The notes under the pieces: model-generated
What the model saw: the letters and a program-made list of their open reading frames with translations, nothing else
Database searches by the model: none
What the model was told of the DNA's origin: nothing
Position numbers and translations under genes: made by a program
Part shown: piece after piece, positions 25,027 to 33,366 of the stretch
How positions within the stretch are numbered: position 1 is the first letter of the stretch
Layout of the letters: each line of letters opens with the position of its first letter
From: Alphaproteobacteria bacterium
Lineage (GTDB): Bacteria; Pseudomonadota; Alphaproteobacteria; GCA-2731375
Length of the DNA stretch: 37,740 nucleotides
Direction of reading: 5' to 3'
Assembly (NCBI GenBank): GCA_016776605.1
Contig: JADHTB010000033.1
Location: forward strand, 1 to 37,740

Positions 25027-25926
25027 CTACAGCAGATCCGCGACGGCGGCACGGTAGGTTTCGATGCCATCCATATGATCGGCCAGGGAACGGCCAGGGA
25101 TGCGGGTGTGGTGGTTGCCACGTCCGTAGGAATTGTTGACGGTAATGTGGGAGACGCCCGCATCCTGCCAGAACTGAAATTCCCGGCGCCAATCATCCGG
25201 CCCGCCGGCCCCGACGGAAACCCAGACCTCCAGGCCCATGGCCGCGGGGTCCCGGCCCTCCGCCTTGGTATATGCGCGCAATTTGGCGAATTCGGCCAAG
25301 GCGCCATCGCCGGGCGGATGGGCCAGCATGATCCAGCCCTCCCCCCACTTGGCGGTGCGCCGCAGGGTCACATCCTCGTGGCCGCCGAACCAGACCGGGA
25401 TGCCCCCCGCCGCCGGCAGCGGATTGATGCCGGCATCGTTGATCTTGTGCCATTTGCCATCAAACGTGACATGGGGTTCAGCCCACAGCGCCTGCATGAA
25501 TTGCACCTGTTCCTCGGAACGCCGGCCCCGGTTGGAGAAGTCCTTGTTCAAGGTAACGAACTCCTCCGGGTTCCAGCCCACCCCAACGCCCAGGCGAAAG
25601 CGTCCGCCGCTGAGCACATCGACGCAGGCCGCCTGTTTCGCCACCAGGGCCGCCTGGCGCTGGGCCAGGATCAGAACCTGAGTGGAAAAGCCGATCTTCT
25701 TGGTGCAGGCACTGAGAAAACCGAACAAGACAAAGGCATCGTGGAACAGATCGGCGGAGGTGTTGCGCTCGCCCCAATCGGGCCGGCTGGCGGCATTCAC
25801 GCCGATGACATGATCGGCGGCGCCAATATAGTCATAGCCCATGGCCTCCGCCGCCTGGGCATAGTCCCGGATCACATCCGGCTCGCCGCCGATGTCCCAC
25901 ATCGGAATATTTGCACCTAGTTGCAT
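25027..25926 (-). CDS. LLM-class flavin-dependent oxidoreductase
   Basis: A 299-residue TIM-barrel enzyme of the luciferase-like monooxygenase superfamily. It opens MQLGANIPMWDIGG, and contains AMGYDYIGAADHVIGVN, QAALVAKQAACVDVLSGGRFRLGVGVGW and DGKWHKIND, typical of the F420- or FMN-dependent subfamily (TIGR03619-like, from memory). Such enzymes use reduced FMN or F420 for monooxygenation or hydride transfer. GGAGGAAAAGACG precedes the ATG at 25924-25926. It sits between the crotonase and the fumarate reductase-like genes in a tightly spaced minus-strand run. No dedicated flavin reductase is visible, so either the neighbouring Fe-S flavoprotein or a remote reductase would have to supply reduced flavin, which is inference. 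Confidence 0.9.
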   Translation of the reverse strand: MQLGANIPMWDIGGEPDVIRDYAQAAEAMGYDYIGAADHVIGVNAASRPDWGERNTSADLFHDAFVLFGFLSACTKKIGFSTQVLILAQRQAALVAKQAACVDVLSGGRFRLGVGVGWNPEEFVTLNKDFSNRGRRSEEQVQFMQALWAEPHVTFDGKWHKINDAGINPLPAAGGIPVWFGGHEDVTLRRTAKWGEGWIMLAHPPGDGALAEFAKLRAYTKAEGRDPAAMGLEVWVSVGAGGPDDWRREFQFWQDAGVSHITVNNSYGRGNHHTRIPGRSLADHMDGIETYRAAVADLL

Positions 25927-25940
25927 CGTCTTTTCCTCCC

Positions 25941-26708
25941 CTAGCGCGCTTTCCAGACTGGCGCGCGTTTCTCCTTAAAGGCCAACGGGCCTTCCTGCGC
26001 ATCATCGCTCAAATAAACATTCTCATAGGCTGCATCGCCGGCCTTTAGGGCTTCGCTCCACCCTACCTCGGCCACGGCATACACCATTCGTTTGCCGGCA
26101 CGTACCGACAGGGGCGCGTTGTGGGCGATGGTGGCGGCCATATCCCGGGCGGCGGCGGCTAGATCGGCCAGCGGCACCACCTGATTGATCAGGCCCACCT
26201 GATAGGCCCGCTCGGCCGAGATCGGTTTGGCCGTGACCAGCAATTCCATGGCCACCCGAGGCGGGATCAGCCAGGGCAACGGTGCGGCCCAGGGCGCGCC
26301 ACGGCTCCATTTAGGCTCGGTAATGGCGAATTTGGCATTGTCGGCGGCGATACATAGATCACACATTTGCGCCAGATAGAAACCGCCCGCATAGGCCAGT
26401 CCGTTGACGGCGGCGATCACCGGTTTATCGGTGTGGATGTTCTTATTCAGGTAGGGCAGAAAATCGGGCGGCGGCACCTTCAGGGCCATGTCGGACATTT
26501 CCTTCAGGTCCGCGCCGGCGCAAAAGACTTTCTCGCCCGTTGCGGTCAGGATCGCCACCAGGGCCTCGTCCTCGTCCACAAAACGACGGAAGGCCGCCCA
26601 CAACCCCTCGCGCACGGCCGTATTGATGGCGTTCATGGCGTCCGGGCGGTCAATGGTGATGGTCGCGATGCCGTCGGATAGTTCGTAACGGATGGGGTTT
26701 TCACTCAT
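25941..26708 (-). CDS. enoyl-CoA hydratase/isomerase (crotonase) family protein
   Basis: A 255-residue crotonase-fold protein. The first oxyanion-hole segment is FCAGADLKEMSDMA and the second is NGLAYAGGFYLAQMCDLCIAA. Where enoyl-CoA hydratase has a glutamate in a PE-x-GxxPGxGG motif, this protein reads ITEPKWSRGAPWAAPLPWLIP, so the usual second catalytic Glu and GGTQ loop are missing; true hydration activity is doubtful, and isomerase, hydrolase or dehalogenase-type chemistry on a CoA ester is possible. GGAGAGG lies before the ATG at 26706-26708. It is 14 bp upstream of the LLM gene and 24 bp downstream of the SDR gene, so one transcript is likely. Confidence 0.9.
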   Translation of the reverse strand: MSENPIRYELSDGIATITIDRPDAMNAINTAVREGLWAAFRRFVDEDEALVAILTATGEKVFCAGADLKEMSDMALKVPPPDFLPYLNKNIHTDKPVIAAVNGLAYAGGFYLAQMCDLCIAADNAKFAITEPKWSRGAPWAAPLPWLIPPRVAMELLVTAKPISAERAYQVGLINQVVPLADLAAAARDMAATIAHNAPLSVRAGKRMVYAVAEVGWSEALKAGDAAYENVYLSDDAQEGPLAFKEKRAPVWKAR

Positions 26709-26732
26709 GATACATACCTCTCCAAGATTATC

Positions 26733-27542
26733 TTAGCCCGTGCCGGCGGTGATTTTATGTTGCAGGCCGCCGTCGATGTGCAGCAGCATACCATTGATAT
26801 AGCGCGCCTCGTCAGAGGCCAGAAATACCGCCGCGTTGGCCACGTCCCAAGCCTCCCCCATGCGGCCCGTTGGCGATAGCGCATCGCGGGCGGCAATCAT
26901 GGCATCCATCCCGCCTTTGCCATAATGGTCCTTCATGGCGTCCGCCACCATGGGCGTATTCATCAGGCCGGGCACCAGGGCGTTGCAGCGGATGTTGCGG
27001 TCGGCGAATTCCATGGCGATGTTGATGGTCAGGGCGTTCACTGCCCCTTTCGAGGTGGCGTAGGCCAGTTCGGGCCGCGCCGCCTTTACCGCGGACAGGG
27101 ACGAGACGTTGACGATAGCGCCGCCACCCTGTTCCAGAAACAGCGGCAACACCGCCTGGCAGGTCAGAAACATCGAGGTGACGTTGATCCGCATCACCCT
27201 CTCCCACTGCGCCAGGGTGGTCTCGATCGGCCCACCCAGCGAGGCGATGCCAACGTTGTTATGCAGAATATCGACCCGGCCGTAGGCCGCCATACAGGCC
27301 GCGACCATTGCCCGGACGGAATTTTCATCCGAGACATCCGCCCCGTGGGCGGTGGCCTCGAAACCCTCGCCACGGATAATGGCGGTGGTTTCCGACGCGG
27401 CCTCTGGGTTCAGATCGACGGCAAATACCTTGGCGCCCTCGCGGGCGAAGGCGGCGGCGGTGGCCTTGCCGTTACCCCAACCGGGGCCGATGGAGCCGGC
27501 GCCGCAGACCAGCGCCACTTTGTCCTGCAATCTACCTGTCAT
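26733..27542 (-). CDS. SDR-family oxidoreductase
   Basis: A 269-residue SDR. The cofactor loop reads VCGAGSIGPGWGNGKA, a longer variant of TGxxxGIG seen in a subgroup of SDRs, followed by VFAVDLN (Asp, NAD preference inferred). NNVG replaces NNAG, and the catalytic Ser and YATSK are in VSSLSAVKAARPELAYATSK. It probably oxidises a hydroxyl group on a CoA ester or free acid in the same pathway as the downstream crotonase. The ATG at 27540-27542 has GGAGGAGAGC upstream; the frame to 27617 is rejected. It is the first of five same-strand genes with short gaps (SDR, crotonase, LLM, FrdA-like, [2Fe-2S]); a further 71 bp separate it from the macrodomain gene. Confidence 0.9.
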   Translation of the reverse strand: MTGRLQDKVALVCGAGSIGPGWGNGKATAAAFAREGAKVFAVDLNPEAASETTAIIRGEGFEATAHGADVSDENSVRAMVAACMAAYGRVDILHNNVGIASLGGPIETTLAQWERVMRINVTSMFLTCQAVLPLFLEQGGGAIVNVSSLSAVKAARPELAYATSKGAVNALTINIAMEFADRNIRCNALVPGLMNTPMVADAMKDHYGKGGMDAMIAARDALSPTGRMGEAWDVANAAVFLASDEARYINGMLLHIDGGLQHKITAGTG

Positions 27543-27613
27543 GTCCTGCTCTCCTCCTCTGTCGCCAATAGGGCCCACTTCAGCATTAAGGAAGCCTGGT
27601 TCAGCAAGCAATC

Positions 27614-28141
27614 TCACGCCGCACCGAAAAACAGCTGGTGGTGGATATCGCGGTAGGTATCGCTCACATCCGCGCCGAAACAGCAGAAAACAATGTGCCG
27701 CAGGCTGCCGGGCGCGGCCTGATAGGCTTGCGCGGCGGCCAGTGCGATCCCGGTCGCGGCACCCAGGGGATAGCCGTAAATACCTGTGGAAATAGCGGGA
27801 AACGCAATGCTGGACAGCCCGGCCTGATCCGCCAGTTGATAGCAGACTTGATAAGCGCTGGCCAAAAGGGTGGCTTCATTCCGCTCGCCGCCATGCCAAA
27901 TGGGTCCCACGGCGTGGATCACATGGCGCGCCGCCAAATCATAACCGGCGGTGATACGGGCCTGACCCGTTGGACAGCCGCCAAGCCGGCGGCATTCCCG
28001 CGCCAACTCGGGGCCGGCGGCGGCATGAATGGCGCCGCAGACACCGCCTCCCGGGGCCAATTCCTCGTTCGCCGCATTGACGATGGCATCCACATCCAGG
28101 GTCGTAATGTCGGCCTCGACGATCTCCATTGTTACGCTCAT
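27614..28141 (-). CDS. macrodomain protein, O-acetyl-ADP-ribose deacetylase-like
   Basis: A 175-residue single macrodomain. The segment ITTLDVDAIVNAANEELAPGGGVCGAIHAAAG carries the ADP-ribose-binding signature (NAAN...GGGV.GAIH), and FPAISTGIYGYPLG is the second phosphate-binding loop. These features match the YmdB/MacroD class, which removes O-acetyl from O-acetyl-ADP-ribose and can reverse mono-ADP-ribosylation. The start ATG at 28139-28141 overlaps the stop of the ampG-like gene (ATGA), so translation is probably coupled. A much longer frame extends through the ampG-like gene, but that is an antisense-frame shadow. Role in the cell: ADP-ribose metabolism or de-ADP-ribosylation, cytosolic; exact substrate unknown. 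Confidence 0.93.
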   Translation of the reverse strand: MSVTMEIVEADITTLDVDAIVNAANEELAPGGGVCGAIHAAAGPELARECRRLGGCPTGQARITAGYDLAARHVIHAVGPIWHGGERNEATLLASAYQVCYQLADQAGLSSIAFPAISTGIYGYPLGAATGIALAAAQAYQAAPGSLRHIVFCCFGADVSDTYRDIHHQLFFGAA

Positions 28142-29484
28142 GGCGGGCTCCGCCCCATTCCTGTTCTCTCTGCTTCGGATTTTGGCACGATGCCTCGATG
28201 GGTCAACCACCACAACAGGGCCAACCCCGGCAGGGCCGCAACCGTGGTTATCAGAAAAAAGCTCACCCAAGAGGTGCTTTCCGCCACCGCGCCCCCCGGC
28301 GCCGACAGCGCGGTGCGGGCCAGGGCCATGAACGAAGAGAACAAGGCATACTGCGTCGCCGTATAGGCCACGTTGCACAATGACGATAGATAGGCGACGA
28401 AGGCCGCCGTGCCCATGCCCCCCGCCACGTTCTCGACCGCGATGGTCACCGCCAGCATGGACAGGTCGTGGCCAACCATGGCCTGAACGGCAAACATCAG
28501 GTTGGAAACCATCTGCAACAGGCCGCACCACAACAGGCTTCGCATGATGCCCCAGCGGACCACAAACAGGCCGCCCAGGAAACCGCCGGCCAAGGTGGCG
28601 CCAAGGCCAAACAGCTTGGAGACAGAGGCGATCTCGGCCTTGGAAAAGCCGATTTCCACATAAAACGGATTGGCCATGATGCCGGCCAGACTGTCGCCGA
28701 ATTTGTAGAACACCACGAACAGCAGGATTGGCAGCCAGCCGCCCCGGCGTAAGAACTCGGCGAACGGCTCCACCACCGCGTCGCGCAACCATTTCACGGG
28801 ATCGGCGCGGCCCCCGGCGTCGATGCTGTCCGTGCCGTTGCCGCCCGGCTCCGGGTTCAGCAATATGGTCAGAATGCCCACCGCCATCAGCCCCGCCATG
28901 GCGCCATAGACCCAGAACCAGCTTACCACCTCGGCCAGATACAGGGCGCCCGCGCCAGAGGCCAGCATACCGAGGCGATACCCCGCCACGATCATCGCCG
29001 CGCCGGCGCCATATTGCCTCTCTTCCAGAATTTCCACCCGATAGGCATCGATCACCACGTCCTGGCTGGCCGAGGCGAAGGTGACAAACAGGGCCCAGGC
29101 CGCCATGGCCCAGGCGCCGTTGGCGGGATCATTGTTGCCCAGGCCAACGATCCCGACCATCAGGGCAAGCTGGGTCAGAATGGCCCAGCCGCGCCGCCGG
29201 CCCAGCCAGCGGGTCAACAGCGGCAGGCGCAGACGGTCGATCAACGGCGCCCAGATAAATTTCAGGGAATAGGGCATGCCAACCAGGGCGAACAGGCCAA
29301 TGGCGGTTTTCGAGATGCCTTCCTCCGCCAGCCAGATCGACAGGGTGGAGAAGGTCAACAGCAAGGGCATACCCGACGAGAAGCCCAAAAACAGAATGGC
29401 AATGACCCGGCGGTCCGTATAGACCCGCATGCTGGCAAGCCAACCCGGCCGCGCCACAGTGGCTTCATTTGCGCTTTTCGTCAC
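28138..29484 (-). CDS. ampG: AmpG-like MFS permease (muropeptide importer family)
   Basis: A 448-residue major facilitator with twelve or more predicted helices. The start region, FLGFSSGMPLLLTFSTLSIWLAEEGI, then IGLFALVGMPYSLKFIWAPLID and GRRRGWAI, resembles AmpG, which imports GlcNAc-anhydroMurNAc peptides during cell-wall recycling and so feeds AmpC induction. SASQDVVIDAYRVEIL is a strong AmpG block. The first codon is GTG (29482-29484) without a clear Shine-Dalgarno; an in-frame ATG 54 nt downstream is possible. Its stop overlaps the macrodomain start. No beta-lactamase, AmpR or recycling genes are nearby. Some AmpG-like permeases carry other substrates (for example acetyl-CoA-transporter-like relatives), so specificity is inferred. 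Confidence 0.85.
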   Translation of the reverse strand: MTKSANEATVARPGWLASMRVYTDRRVIAILFLGFSSGMPLLLTFSTLSIWLAEEGISKTAIGLFALVGMPYSLKFIWAPLIDRLRLPLLTRWLGRRRGWAILTQLALMVGIVGLGNNDPANGAWAMAAWALFVTFASASQDVVIDAYRVEILEERQYGAGAAMIVAGYRLGMLASGAGALYLAEVVSWFWVYGAMAGLMAVGILTILLNPEPGGNGTDSIDAGGRADPVKWLRDAVVEPFAEFLRRGGWLPILLFVVFYKFGDSLAGIMANPFYVEIGFSKAEIASVSKLFGLGATLAGGFLGGLFVVRWGIMRSLLWCGLLQMVSNLMFAVQAMVGHDLSMLAVTIAVENVAGGMGTAAFVAYLSSLCNVAYTATQYALFSSFMALARTALSAPGGAVAESTSWVSFFLITTVAALPGLALLWWLTHRGIVPKSEAERTGMGRSPP

Positions 29485-29534
29485 CGGCGGCCGTAGCCGG
29501 CGGCGGCGCGGCCCTCATCTGGTTTCGTTTTTAT

Positions 29535-29546
29535 TAGAGCAGTTCC
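29535..29546. repeat. half copy of the TAGAGCA repeat
   Basis: TAGAGCAGTTCC matches the left end of the element at 2750-2761 (TAGAGCAATTCC) with one mismatch. It lies in the 67-bp gap between the histidine kinase and ampG genes. Confidence 0.45.
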
Positions 29547-29551
29547 GGTCT

Positions 29552-31840
29552 TCATGGCTGGGATGCAGCGGATTTCACCGTGGGAATATTGGCCCAGCGC
29601 GCGATCAGGCGCTGCAATTCTTCTGTTTCGATCGGCTTGGCGAGGTAATCGTTCATGCCCGCCACGGCGCAGCGCTGCCGGTCCTCCTCCATGGCCGAGG
29701 CGGTCATGGCGATGATCGGAACCGAAGCATTTGGCCCGTCCAGGGCGCGGATCTCGCGGGTTGCCTGCAAGCCGTCCATCAAAGGCATGTTGACGTCCAT
29801 CAGGACCAGGGCAAAGTTGCCCTTTTGCACGGCCTCGACCGCCTCGCGGCCATTGCCGACACATTCTGTCTCCAGGCCCAGCTTTCCCAACAACGCTTCC
29901 GCCAGCATCTGGTTGATACGGTTGTCCTCGGCCAACAGCACGCGGACCGTCGCCATGGGTTTCCCCGCCCCCGCCTCCGCCGGTTCCGGCGGCAGGCGGG
30001 AATCCACCCAATCGCCCTCTTCGTTGCGATCCCCGGTCAAGACCTGCACCAGGGTGCGGCGGCGAATAGGCCGGACCAGATAAAATTCGAAGCCATTTTG
30101 GCGATAAGGCTCCAGGCGCGCATGCTGATCGACCCGCAACAGCAGAACCAGACGGCAATCCCCGCCCGCAGCACTTTGCCGCAATTTTCGGCCCAGTTCG
30201 GTAATGGTCTTATCCGGGAACGCGCCATCGATCAGGGCGGCATCGAATATTGCTTCATCACCCTCGGCCTGGGCCAGAAACTGCAGGACCTGTTCCGGAT
30301 CCCCGCTGGCGCTGACCTCGGCCCCCAGCGCAGTCAGACTGCGGTGAATGATCTCGCGCGAGGTGGCATTGCCATCGCACAGCATAATTCTTTGCCCGGC
30401 CAGCGCGTCCGGCGCGACGGTTGCTTCACTTGCCTCCGGGTCGAAGGCCAGATCAACCATGAACCAAAACGTGCTGCCCTTGCCCGCGGCGCTTTCCACC
30501 CCGATCTGCCCTTTCATGCGCTGCACGATACGTTGTGAAATGGCCAGGCCCAGGCCGGTGCCGCCATGGCGGCGGGTGCTGCCGGAATCGACCTGGCTGA
30601 ATTCCTCGAACAGCTTGTCCTGCGCCTCCTCGGCAATGCCGATGCCCGTGTCCGTCACCTCGAACAGCACGACAACGCCGGCTTCGCTTTCAAAGGTCAC
30701 GGAAACGGCGATCATCACCCCGCCCTGATCCGTGAACTTGATGGCGTTGCCGCCCAGGTTCAGGATTACCTGACGCAGCCGGCCGGCATCGCCATAGAGA
30801 AATTCCGGCACATCCGGCGCGAAGGTGGCGCCGATGGCGATCTCGCGCTCCACGGCGCGGGCGGATAACAGCTCGCAGGCCTGTTCCACCGTGTTGATCA
30901 AATTGAAGGGCTGTTCGTCCAAGGCCAGTTTGCCGGCCTCGATTTTAGAATAGTCCAGGATGTCGCTGATGATGGCCAGCAACGCCTCGCCCGATTGCCG
31001 GACCGCGCTGGCATAGCCGTATTGCTGTCCCGTCAATTCGGTTTCCAGCAACAGCCGGGTCATGCCCAGGATGCCGTTCATCGGCGTACGGATTTCATGG
31101 CTGACCGTGGCCAGAAAGCTGGACTTTGCGCGATTGGCGGCCTGAGCTTCGTCGCGGGCGCCTTTCAACTGCTCCTCCGCCAGCTTGCGCGCCGTATCAT
31201 CCCGGCCGATGGATTGAATTTCCAGAATTCGGCCAGCGTCGTCACGGATGGCGTTATCGATCCAGGCAATCCAGCGCCACCCGTCGCGGGTCAGAAGCCG
31301 CTGGTCATAACGGATGCGGTAGGGGGGCGCCTCTAATCCCGGCGCCAGACTTTCTGCGATGCCGTAATCTTCCGGGTGCACATCGGGGGTGAAGTTGCTG
31401 CCCTCCAATTCCGCCCGATCCATGCCGAATTGTTCGCAAAAAGCGCTGTTAACGAAGGTTAACAGCCCGTCGGCCGTACGCCGGACGATAAACGCGTCCT
31501 GGGTTTCCACCAGGCCGCGATAGCGTTCCTCGGACTGCTGCAAATCAGCATTGGCGGCATTCAATTTCTCGATCGCCACGGTCAGCCGGTCGGCCATTTC
31601 AGAAACCCGCTCGGACTGATTGTTCAGGCGGGCAAATTTTCCGCGGGTATCAAAGAACAGCGCGGCCAGCACCACCGCGATGGTTATGGCGATCACGGCC
31701 AGAGAGGTCGGGCCAAGGTTGTTGCCGGACTCGCCCGCCAGAACATCAACATTGAACACCAGCACGACGATTGCCATGCCGAGAGATGCCAACAACGGGC
31801 CGAAATATCTATTCTGGACCAGAATTCGCAACAATTTCAT
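29552..31840 (-). CDS. hybrid sensor histidine kinase with PAS and two receiver domains
   Basis: A 762-residue inner-membrane kinase. Two TM helices (about 13-33 and 45-63) are followed by a coiled coil (about 68-105), a PAS domain (about 106-220), HisKA with phospho-acceptor His248 (SHEIRTPMNG), and HATPase_c with N365 in GNAIKFT, DTGIGIA and GGTGLGLAI. The first receiver (about 484-603) is degenerate: only Asp488 remains of the acidic pair, Thr/Ser is lost and the conserved Lys is Arg590, although Asp538 is kept. The second receiver (about 632-755) is complete: EDN, Asp682, TAS and the YLAKPI lysine. No response regulator or Hpt gene is adjacent, so it is an orphan kinase. The PAS ligand is unknown. 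Confidence 0.94.
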   Translation of the reverse strand: MKLLRILVQNRYFGPLLASLGMAIVVLVFNVDVLAGESGNNLGPTSLAVIAITIAVVLAALFFDTRGKFARLNNQSERVSEMADRLTVAIEKLNAANADLQQSEERYRGLVETQDAFIVRRTADGLLTFVNSAFCEQFGMDRAELEGSNFTPDVHPEDYGIAESLAPGLEAPPYRIRYDQRLLTRDGWRWIAWIDNAIRDDAGRILEIQSIGRDDTARKLAEEQLKGARDEAQAANRAKSSFLATVSHEIRTPMNGILGMTRLLLETELTGQQYGYASAVRQSGEALLAIISDILDYSKIEAGKLALDEQPFNLINTVEQACELLSARAVEREIAIGATFAPDVPEFLYGDAGRLRQVILNLGGNAIKFTDQGGVMIAVSVTFESEAGVVVLFEVTDTGIGIAEEAQDKLFEEFSQVDSGSTRRHGGTGLGLAISQRIVQRMKGQIGVESAAGKGSTFWFMVDLAFDPEASEATVAPDALAGQRIMLCDGNATSREIIHRSLTALGAEVSASGDPEQVLQFLAQAEGDEAIFDAALIDGAFPDKTITELGRKLRQSAAGGDCRLVLLLRVDQHARLEPYRQNGFEFYLVRPIRRRTLVQVLTGDRNEEGDWVDSRLPPEPAEAGAGKPMATVRVLLAEDNRINQMLAEALLGKLGLETECVGNGREAVEAVQKGNFALVLMDVNMPLMDGLQATREIRALDGPNASVPIIAMTASAMEEDRQRCAVAGMNDYLAKPIETEELQRLIARWANIPTVKSAASQP

Positions 31841-31879
31841 GGGCCCAGCATGACATTTTGCAGCCGGCTCGGCAACGCG

Positions 31880-31914
31880 GCGAAAGCGACTCTAATTAAT
31901 TGAAAATTGCTCTG
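31880..31914. repeat. half copy of the dispersed repeat downstream of comM
   Basis: GCGAAAGCGACTCTAATTAATTGAAAATTGCTCT is the right half of the element at 19499-19531, with one substitution; I describe it by its ends, GCGAAAGCGACT and AAAATTGCTCT. It lies 5 nt from the comM stop codon, in the gap between the kinase start and comM. Confidence 0.7.
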
Positions 31915-31918
31915 GCGT

Positions 31919-32726
31919 TCAGACCGCCGTGCGTAACCGCCGGTAGCTTAAGGCCTCGGCCACATGCACACGGTGCACCGTCTCGCTGCTTTCCAGGTCG
32001 GCCAGGGTGCGGGCGACGCGCAGGACCCGGTGATAACCACGGGCCGAAAGATGCATGCGTTCGGTGGCCTGGCGCAACAGATCGCGGCCGCCATCGTCGG
32101 GGGTGGCCACGGCCTCCAACAATTTGCCATCGGCATGAGCGTTCAGGCGCACGATGTTTTCAGTTGGCTGTTCCCGCGCCCGGCTTTCATAACGCTCGCG
32201 CTGCCGGTCCCGGGCCCGGGCGATGCGTGCCGCCACCTCCGCCGAGCCTTCACTGGCGGGCGGCAGATCCAGATCCGCCGCCGATACGTTGGGCACCTGA
32301 ATATGCATATCGATGCGGTCCAGCAGGGGGCCGGACAATTTGCGCTGATAATCCTCGGCGCAGCGCGGCGCCCGGCTGCAGGCCAGTTCCCCATCGCCCA
32401 AATGGCCGCAACGGCAGGGGTTCATGGCCGAGATGAATTGAAAGCGGGCCGGATAGGTCACATGCGCATTGGCGCGGGCGACCACGGCGCGGCCGGATTC
32501 GATAGGTTGGCGCAGGCTTTCCAGAACCTGGCGGCTGCATTCGGGCAATTCGTCCAGAAACAGCACCCCGCCATGGGCCAGGCTGACCTCTCCCGGCCGG
32601 GCCCGGCTGCCGCCGCCGATCATCGCCGCCATGGAGGACGAATGGTGCGGATTGCGGAAAGGCCGGCGCCGGCGCAAGCGGCCATCGCCCAACTGCCCGG
32701 CGATGGAGGCGATCATGGAAACTTCC
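31919..32726 (-). pseudogene. comM: comM, C-terminal part (interrupted by transposon)
   Basis: This is the 3' fragment of comM, a YifB/Mg-chelatase-like AAA+ ATPase known as a branch-migration helicase needed for natural transformation. It resumes at EVSMIASIAGQLGDGRL, just after the target duplication, and contains RPFRNPHHS, Walker B GVLFLDELPE and the sensor/arginine-finger region NPCRCGHLG...LSGPLLDRIDMHI, ending with the Mg_chelatase_C helices (RGYHRVLRVARTIADL-like). Joined to 36704-37428 it gives an in-frame 510-residue protein (GAG GCG CTG GAA). An internal ATG (SMIASI) might allow translation of a fragment, but without Walker A it would not hydrolyse ATP. Confidence 0.93.
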
Positions 32727-32734
32727 AGCGCCTC
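32727..32734. repeat. 8-bp target-site duplication, left copy
   Basis: AGCGCCTC flanks the transposon here and again at 36704-36711. The flanking bases differ on both sides (C before and C after here, G before and G after at the right), so the match is exactly 8 bp, the size typical of IS1595-family insertions. Confidence 0.92.
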
Positions 32735-32757
32735 CGGAATTAGGTAGCAAACGCACC
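32735..32757 (+). repeat. left terminal inverted repeat
   Basis: A 23-bp sequence beginning CGGAATTAGGTAGC and ending AACGCACC. It is the inverted partner of 36681-36703 with one mismatch. The TAG read on the opposite strand in the right copy ends the comM N-terminal reading frame. Confidence 0.92.
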
Positions 32758-32801
32758 TTAGACATCATGGCTGTTTCCCACCGTTTCTCTATCCTGCCAC
32801 C

Positions 32802-33239
32802 ATGGCAGATCAATACGTTATCTCTGGACTGGTCCGTAAACGCGCGGCTCTTGCGGGCGAGATAGAAGCCACCCACGACCGTCTGCGCCAGATGGTGCAA
32901 GAACTCGAACACCTTGACGCCACGCTGTTGCTGTTCGATCCCGATTACAAAGTTGAGGGCATCAAGCCCAAGGCATTCAGACCGCCCAAAGACTGGGCCA
33001 ACAGGGGCCAAATGTCCCGTATTGTCCTATCCATACTCAGACAGGCCGTGGAGCCCCTCACAACCCGCGATATCGCCTTGGAGCTACTCATAGAACGGGC
33101 GCTGGATAAGTCCGATCAGAAGCTATTACGGCTCATGACAAAGCGTGTTGGCGTGGCACTACGTCACCAGCGGGATAAAGGGCTAGTCGGCTCAGAGCAG
33201 GGGCCGGGGCAGTATATGTTGTGGGCCTTGGAGCGATAA
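32802..33239 (+). CDS. passenger: coiled-coil plus winged-helix-like protein, unknown function
   Basis: The product is 145 residues. An N-terminal helical stretch, about 6-45 (SGLVRKRAALAGEIEATHDR), probably forms a coiled coil, followed by a LDATLLLFDPDYKVEGIKPK segment and a C-terminal region with helix-turn-helix-like pattern (about 70-145: SRIVLSILRQAVEPLTTRDIA, then KRVGVALRHQRDKGLV), resembling a winged helix that might bind DNA. Similar proteins (VIAGLIRKRAELAG..., FDPD...) are familiar to me as uncharacterised alphaproteobacterial proteins, often in mobile regions. It is the first gene inside the left TIR, only 44 bp from it, and lacks a clear Shine-Dalgarno. It could be a regulator of the element or simply cargo. 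Confidence 0.75.
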   Translation: MADQYVISGLVRKRAALAGEIEATHDRLRQMVQELEHLDATLLLFDPDYKVEGIKPKAFRPPKDWANRGQMSRIVLSILRQAVEPLTTRDIALELLIERALDKSDQKLLRLMTKRVGVALRHQRDKGLVGSEQGPGQYMLWALER

Positions 33240-33248
33240 CGGGCCAAA

Positions 33249-33335
33249 TTATCCACAGGGCAAGTGGAGACTCCAAATTTACCATATCATGTGATATAAG
33301 CGAACTGACCCCCGGCATGTGGTGTACCGGGGGTC
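33249..33335 (+). promoter_or_regulatory. intergenic operator-like palindrome and hairpin before the GIY-YIG-like gene
   Basis: The 14-bp palindrome ATATCA-TG-TGATAT (33284-33297) could be an operator or -10 region. It is followed by a 9-bp hairpin GACCCCCGG/CCGGGGGTC with an 11-nt loop (33307-33335). There is no T-run after the stem, so it may be a structured leader rather than a terminator. A single TTATCCACA (33249-33257) matches the DnaA-box consensus but is isolated. Confidence 0.35.
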
Positions 33336-33366
33336 GTTCTGAAACTGCCAGCGAAAGGAAATTATC

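Noticed and set aside
27614..28792. 392-residue frame upstream-extended from the macrodomain
   Set aside because: Its first 217 codons overlap the ampG-like gene in another frame with low-complexity GR-rich sequence; the coupled ATG at 28139-28141 is the natural start.
33249..33257. DnaA box suggesting a replication origin
   Set aside because: Only one TTATCCACA is present, with no cluster, AT-rich unwinding region or rep gene; a chance match is likely.
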